In this document: positions 61,601-64,000 of the stretch, piece by piece
Numbering within the stretch: position 1 is the stretch's first letter
Layout of the letters: each line of letters opens with the position of its first letter
Source: Gonium pectorale
Lineage: Eukaryota > Chlorophyta > Chlorophyceae > Chlamydomonadales > Volvocaceae
NCBI GenBank assembly: GCA_001584585.1
Contig: LSYV01000005.1
Location: forward strand, 3,048,806-3,112,805
Reading direction: 5' to 3'
DNA: 64,000 nucleotides
Notes under the pieces: model-generated
What the model was told of the DNA's origin: nothing
The model's input: only the letters and a program-made list of their open reading frames with translations
The model's database searches: none
Program-made: the position numbers and the translations under genes

Positions 61601-61799
61601 GAACGGGGCAGAGTCGACGACGGGAGGAGAGCCGGAGCGGGAGGACTCTGCGGAGCGGGCCCGACCGTCCAGGAAGGGGCGGCGGGGTGGAGTGGCGGCG
61701 GGGCTGCCGGAGGGGCCGGTTGCCGCTGGCAGCTCTGGCGGAGCGCCTGGGGACCGGGCAGTCGCTACGAGGAGCAAGCGGCGCTCAAGCAGCGGGTGA
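58649..61799 (+). CDS. Protein of unknown function, low-complexity with a C-terminal globular region
   Basis: Two exons, 58649-60946 and 61104-61799, joined in phase (CAG/GTGCGC donor, CCCGCAG acceptor), giving 997 residues if the first ATG is used. The first 500 residues are mostly Pro/Ala/Ser/Gly. Within them PSFDHLAALVPSISLDDILS (near 59130) looks like a short conserved helix. A globular, Trp/Leu-rich region spans about 60340-60946 (RHSWCLHAAALFPQLYDPEW, FDFLFEMWLEVGKA, ALAVSVLDCMDDHDLLLGQM, RFQPEWVVEEWRDAM). Exon 2 is Arg/Ser/Gly-rich with basic clusters (RRGRRRRS, RSKRRSSSG) that could serve as nuclear localisation signals. I do not recognise the family. The start codon is uncertain because the region before about 59000 lacks clear features. 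Confidence 0.55.
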
Positions 61800-62885
61800 A
61801 GTGACACGGCAGCTTTTCGCGGTAGAGAGGGGTGCTAGGAGAGTAGAGAGCTCGGAGGGTTTACAACGGCCCGCTTTGCTTCCGCTGCAGAGAGGGGGAC
61901 TGCATGCGAGGATTCTTTTGTTGTTTGCAACGACCCGGAGCGTGAGGGGTGGGGGGTCAGAAACAGGGAAAGGCGTCCTCTCTAGAGAGGCCGTAGGCGC
62001 ATGCCGAGGGGGGGGGGTGGCTGTCACCAGGCGGCAGCAGTAAGCGTGGAGGCGTCCCGGGTGTGTTGGCCCGTTTCTGCAACAGCTCGTAAGCGTGCAC
62101 TCGTCGGATGATGGGTAGGTGTGCGTCCCTTCTCAAGTCCGTATCAATCTCGTTCTGGCTCTTGCTTCCAAGGTCCCTGCTCGTGTCGCACTGCGGAGCT
62201 TGTCCAGAATTTAGCTGCCCTGTGGTTTGTACGGCGCTCGTAACTCTGGGCGGTGTGCGGTGAGGTGGGATGGGCGGAGGTCCTGTCGGGCGCAGGGGTG
62301 CTTGGTGCGTGGCACGCAGAGTGGTTGCGTAACAGTGCACGATCAGGCCCAAGAAAGCCAACACGCAACGGTCGGCCACAAAGGGGCCGTGCCAGGGGAT
62401 CGCTGGAAGCGCCCACAGCTGCAACGCCTGCAGCACGCGCTGAGTTTCTGAGCCAGGCACCTTCATTAAGGAATGAGACAAAGCCTCATCCAATGTACAG
62501 TACATACACGACTCTCCATCCCTTCTAGCACAACTCGTGGGCACATAGGGCACATTTACGGGGTGGTGGTGGAGACGAGGGCGTCGGGAGTTACCTCGTC
62601 GTCCTGCCTTGCTGCATGCATACCTATGCATACCAGCGAATACCTACGGAGTCGGGAAGAGCCGCAACATATAAAAGAGAACCAGAAACGGGGAAGGCAG
62701 CCTCTACGGACATACACACCCGAGGGTGTGATGTTTCCGGTAGGGCGCCGAGCCCTGATAAAGCCCTAACTAACTACCCTGTTCAGCCTAACCCGAGAGA
62801 GTTGCAAGCACCTTTCACGCACGCTCGCTCCGCGTGTCTGACACGACCCACAACCACATGACGCTACGGCCCCACCCCCAACGCA
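61800..62885. other. Convergent 3' region between the 997-residue gene and the carboxypeptidase
   Basis: About 1.1 kb with no supported gene. It contains a full copy of the 80-bp dispersed repeat at 62673-62752. A minus-strand open frame at 61957-62631 lacks any motif. Confidence 0.5.
62673..62752 (+). repeat. Full copy (80 bp) of dispersed repeat
   Basis: Gapless match to the reverse complement of 36242-36321, with about 6 differences. Its first 25 bases also match 12338-12362. It lies in the 3' intergenic stretch between two convergent genes. Confidence 0.85.
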
Positions 62886-64000
62886 TCACAGCTTCCGTGT
62901 GGTCGGGTTGGAGCGCACCGCGAGCAGCAGCCGTTCCACGGTCAGCCCCTGCAGCCCCGCGCCGCGCATCACGTCCTCCGTGCTCCCCAGCCCCAGCGTC
63001 ACGTTGAGGGTGATCGCCTCGTACGGAACCCCCGCGTCCGCCGGATCGTACGGCTGTACGACAAAGACGTACTCGAGCCCGGGGGCCATGGGCTTGAAGA
63101 AGTAGCCGCCGCGCGAGGCGTCGGCGGTGGTGCCCCGCACGCCGGCCGGCTGGGAGACGCCCACGTTTGCGGAGAGTGACCCACGGGTCGTTTCGTCCAC
63201 CACGCGGCCGCGCAGGCCCATGTGCGCCAGCTCCTGCGGCCGCGCGGCACACAACCGGTACCGCATACAGTCAGTCATACAGTCAGTCATACAGTCAGTC
63301 ATACAGTCAGCCCGAGAGCCATTCTTGCGCCTTCACAACGCGGATTGACCGAGCTGAACGCTATGTGGATGCCGTCAAAAACGCACGGCAGAGGCCGCGA
63401 AGGACCCTTGCGATTCGGGCATCGGGCCGCAGCAACGGATCCTCACCATGAGGCGCAGCATAGCGCGGACGTTGGCGTCCCACAAGCCCGGCAGTGCCGA
63501 GGGCGGCGGGTCCTTTGCCGAATGCAGCTCCAGCGTCAGCTGCAGCCGTTGAAGGGCGTAGTACGTCCAGTCCTGCGCCCCGCCAACCGTACGCGATGGG
63601 GAGTTCATGGCCAGGCAGATCCCATACCATCGCAGGGCGCCGCGAGCGTGACCTTTACTTTACTTTTTGCCCTCAGCGAACCTGCGGTCACGTGTCATGG
63701 GCTCATGCTGCCCCGGCGGCGCCGGCCGCCTGCAGTGAGTCGTGCATGTAGCCCGGTGCCTGGGAGCATGGTGGCGCTAACACTGCATGGCTAGCCTCTT
63801 CCTATTCCTTCAGCTGCGTGTTATACTGCGATGAGATCTCAACCTCGAACCTCAGCCGCTGCCCGTCCTGCCATGTAGCAAGCCACCACCAGCTGCGGGG
63901 TAACTTGCGCAGACCTGCGGGCCTGCCTGCTGGCGCCCCACCGCATGTAGTGGTGACCTGGCGATTCGCGCGACCAGCCCAGCGCCACCCTCCCATGCAC
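62886..64000 (-). CDS. M14 metallocarboxypeptidase (CPD/CPE-like), C-terminal part; 5' part off window
   Basis: Zinc carboxypeptidases of the M14 N/E type remove C-terminal residues, usually in the secretory pathway. Two exons are clear: about 63640-63447 and 63233-62886, joined in phase 0. The first has WYGICLAMNSPSRTVGGAQD, then WTYYALQRLQLTLELHSAKD, matching the family pattern GGxQDWxY...TxELxxxKxP. In this family the catalytic Glu lies in that T-x-E-L stretch. The second exon continues into the transthyretin-like domain typical of this subfamily (GLRGRVVDE, SRGGYFFKPMAPGLEYVFVV). The zinc-binding HxxE and distal His must lie beyond the right edge. An open stretch at 63802-63996 was not assigned because I could not place it in the family alignment. 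Confidence 0.8.
63264..63310. repeat. 12-bp tandem repeat, 3.9 copies, in a carboxypeptidase intron
   Basis: Unit CATACAGTCAGT on the plus strand (ACTGACTGTATG on the transcribed sense strand). It lies about 30-75 nt upstream of the 3' splice site at 63234-63236, in the branch-point zone. Confidence 0.9.

Noticed and set aside
63267..63302. Repeating Met-Thr-Asp-Cys peptide start
   Set aside because: It is the 12-bp tandem repeat read in frame with the exon. The splice acceptor at 63234-63236 lies downstream, so this part is intronic.
63802..63996. Possible further exon of the carboxypeptidase
   Set aside because: Open on the right strand, but I could not align it with the M14 fold and its splice sites are unclear near the window edge.

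Overview
The window is nuclear DNA of a green alga, most likely of the volvocine/Chlamydomonas group. It is GC-rich. Its genes carry many short GT-AG introns, low-complexity Ala/Gly/Pro/Ser inserts (including a PPSPPP-type tract inside an enzyme), and TGTAA-type poly(A) signals. The protein set is plant/algal: MLH3, CASP golgin, a formate/nitrite transporter of the NAR1 type. Exon-intron models were built by hand from reading-frame continuity and splice-site phase. Where I say phases agree, I checked codon phase at each junction.

Layout, left to right. 1-4251 (-): GH47 alpha-1,2-mannosidase, last exon(s) beyond the left edge. 4727-11970 (+): MLH3 mismatch-repair/crossover endonuclease with a very long linker. 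12566-28820 (-): a ~3,960-residue tail-anchored coiled-coil golgin in 24 exons. 29162-31872 (+): multi-pass membrane protein of unknown function with a plastid-like N-terminus. 34126-35513 (+): 146-residue DUF1772-like membrane protein. 37543-43227 (+): CASP golgin. 45660-51331 (-): large receptor-like protein with signal peptide, two tandem Cys modules, LRRs, a multi-pass region resembling XK-related proteins and a 600-residue tail. 53725-58282 (-): NAR1-type formate/nitrite transporter. 58649-61799 (+): 997-residue protein of unknown function. 62886 to the right edge (-): M14 metallocarboxypeptidase, 5' part off the window.

Three genes serve the Golgi/early secretory pathway: the mannosidase and two membrane-anchored golgins. 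MLH3 belongs to meiotic recombination and repair, and the NAR1-type channel to nitrite, formate or bicarbonate transport. I see no operon-like logic. Several gene pairs are divergent and share short 5' regions (4252-4726, 28821-29161, 58283-58648).

The observations most worth a second look are: a SILK plus RVxF pair (PP1-docking type) in the MLH3 linker; the LRR/XK-like chimera; an intron insertion flanked by clusters of TTTGCGAG; an 80-bp repeat present twice in full and once in part; a perfect hairpin with an alternative fold in an MLH3 intron; and a one-base phase break in the giant golgin.
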